NCBI GenBank assembly: GCA_031268065.1
Contig: JAIRXX010000278.1
Location: forward strand, 1-8,314
Source: Propionibacteriaceae bacterium
GTDB taxonomy: Bacteria > Actinomycetota > Actinomycetes > Propionibacteriales > Propionibacteriaceae
Direction of reading: 5' to 3'
Length of the DNA: 8,314 nt
Shown here: positions 8,275 through 8,314 of the stretch, piece by piece
Numbering within the stretch: position 1 is the stretch's first letter
How the letters are laid out: every line of letters begins with the position of its first letter
Notes under the pieces: generated by a model
Database searches by the model: none
Told to the model about the DNA's origin: nothing
Seen by the model: the letters and a program-made list of their open reading frames with translations, nothing else
Made by a program: the position numbers and the translations under genes

Positions 8275-8299
8275 TTTCTGTTAGAATCTCTAATAGAAA
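8275..8299. promoter_or_regulatory. 25-bp operator-like palindrome
   Basis: The arms TTTCTGTTAGA (8275-8285) and TCTAATAGAAA (8289-8299) are complementary at 10 of 11 positions around ATC. In GC-rich surroundings this AT-rich, nearly perfect palindrome is most simply a binding site for a dimeric regulator, and it overlaps an extended -10. The gene it would control begins beyond the window. Confidence 0.55.
8279..8287 (+). promoter_or_regulatory. Candidate extended -10 promoter for a gene beyond the right edge
   Basis: TGTTAGAAT has the extended -10 form TGn-TAnnnT, and TAGAAT matches TATAAT at 5 of 6 positions. No -35 is well placed, which is usual for extended -10 promoters. An alternative reading is TTGCGG (8268-8273) with TAATAG (8291-8296) at 17 bp, which is weaker. 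A GGAG follows near the window end and may be the ribosome site of the next gene. Confidence 0.4.
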
Positions 8300-8314
8300 G
8301 TGGCCGGAGCCGCA

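Noticed and set aside
8253..8314. An ATG-initiated frame running off the right edge (MALFVLRFSV...)
   Set aside because: Only about 20 codons are visible, no convincing ribosome site precedes it, another frame is also open, and it runs through the palindrome and promoter candidate.

Overview
The window looks like part of an actinobacterial chromosome (Actinomycetota). The signs are GC-rich sequence (roughly 60% by eye), an arginine cluster in the actinobacterial order with argR inside it, ArgR and ArgJ sequences of actinobacterial character (for example LAVLRTPPGAAQY in ArgR), and a lipoprotein with an actinobacteria-like signal peptide. I cannot name the genus.

Layout from left to right. 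At 1-150 (+) is the C-terminal half of a YoeB-family RNase toxin, cut by the window edge. It converges, across 25 bp, on the end of a six-gene arginine operon that fills 176-6497 on the minus strand. In transcription order the operon is argC-argJ-argB-argD-argR-argH. Junctions are tight: 4-bp ATGA overlaps at argC/argJ and argB/argD, and gaps of 38, 34 and 9 bp elsewhere. A divergent control region lies at 6498-6746. Then comes one plus-strand gene (6747-8165) for a predicted lipoprotein of unknown function. The last 149 bp hold no resolvable complete gene, but have a weak candidate terminator and a 25-bp operator-like palindrome overlapping an extended -10 promoter element.

How the genes work together. 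ArgB, ArgC, ArgD and ArgJ carry glutamate through acetylated intermediates to ornithine, with ArgJ recycling the acetyl group. ArgH performs the last step to arginine. Ornithine carbamoyltransferase (argF) and argininosuccinate synthase (argG), which complete the argCJBDFRGH cluster of mycobacteria and corynebacteria, are absent here and must lie elsewhere if the pathway is complete. ArgR is the arginine-responsive repressor.

The most informative non-coding signal is at the argC start. Two palindromes of the form GGnAT-GATT-ATnCC lie exactly 20 bp apart, matching the architecture of tandem ARG boxes, and they cover a plausible promoter whose predicted start point falls on the second ATG of argC. 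The encoded ArgR carries Ser-Lys where the family normally has Ser-Arg in its recognition helix, and the boxes depart from the classical TGAAT/ATTCA at their outer bases. Other points worth a look are the lipoprotein's C-terminal domain, its structured leader, and a threefold excess of the tetranucleotide AATT.
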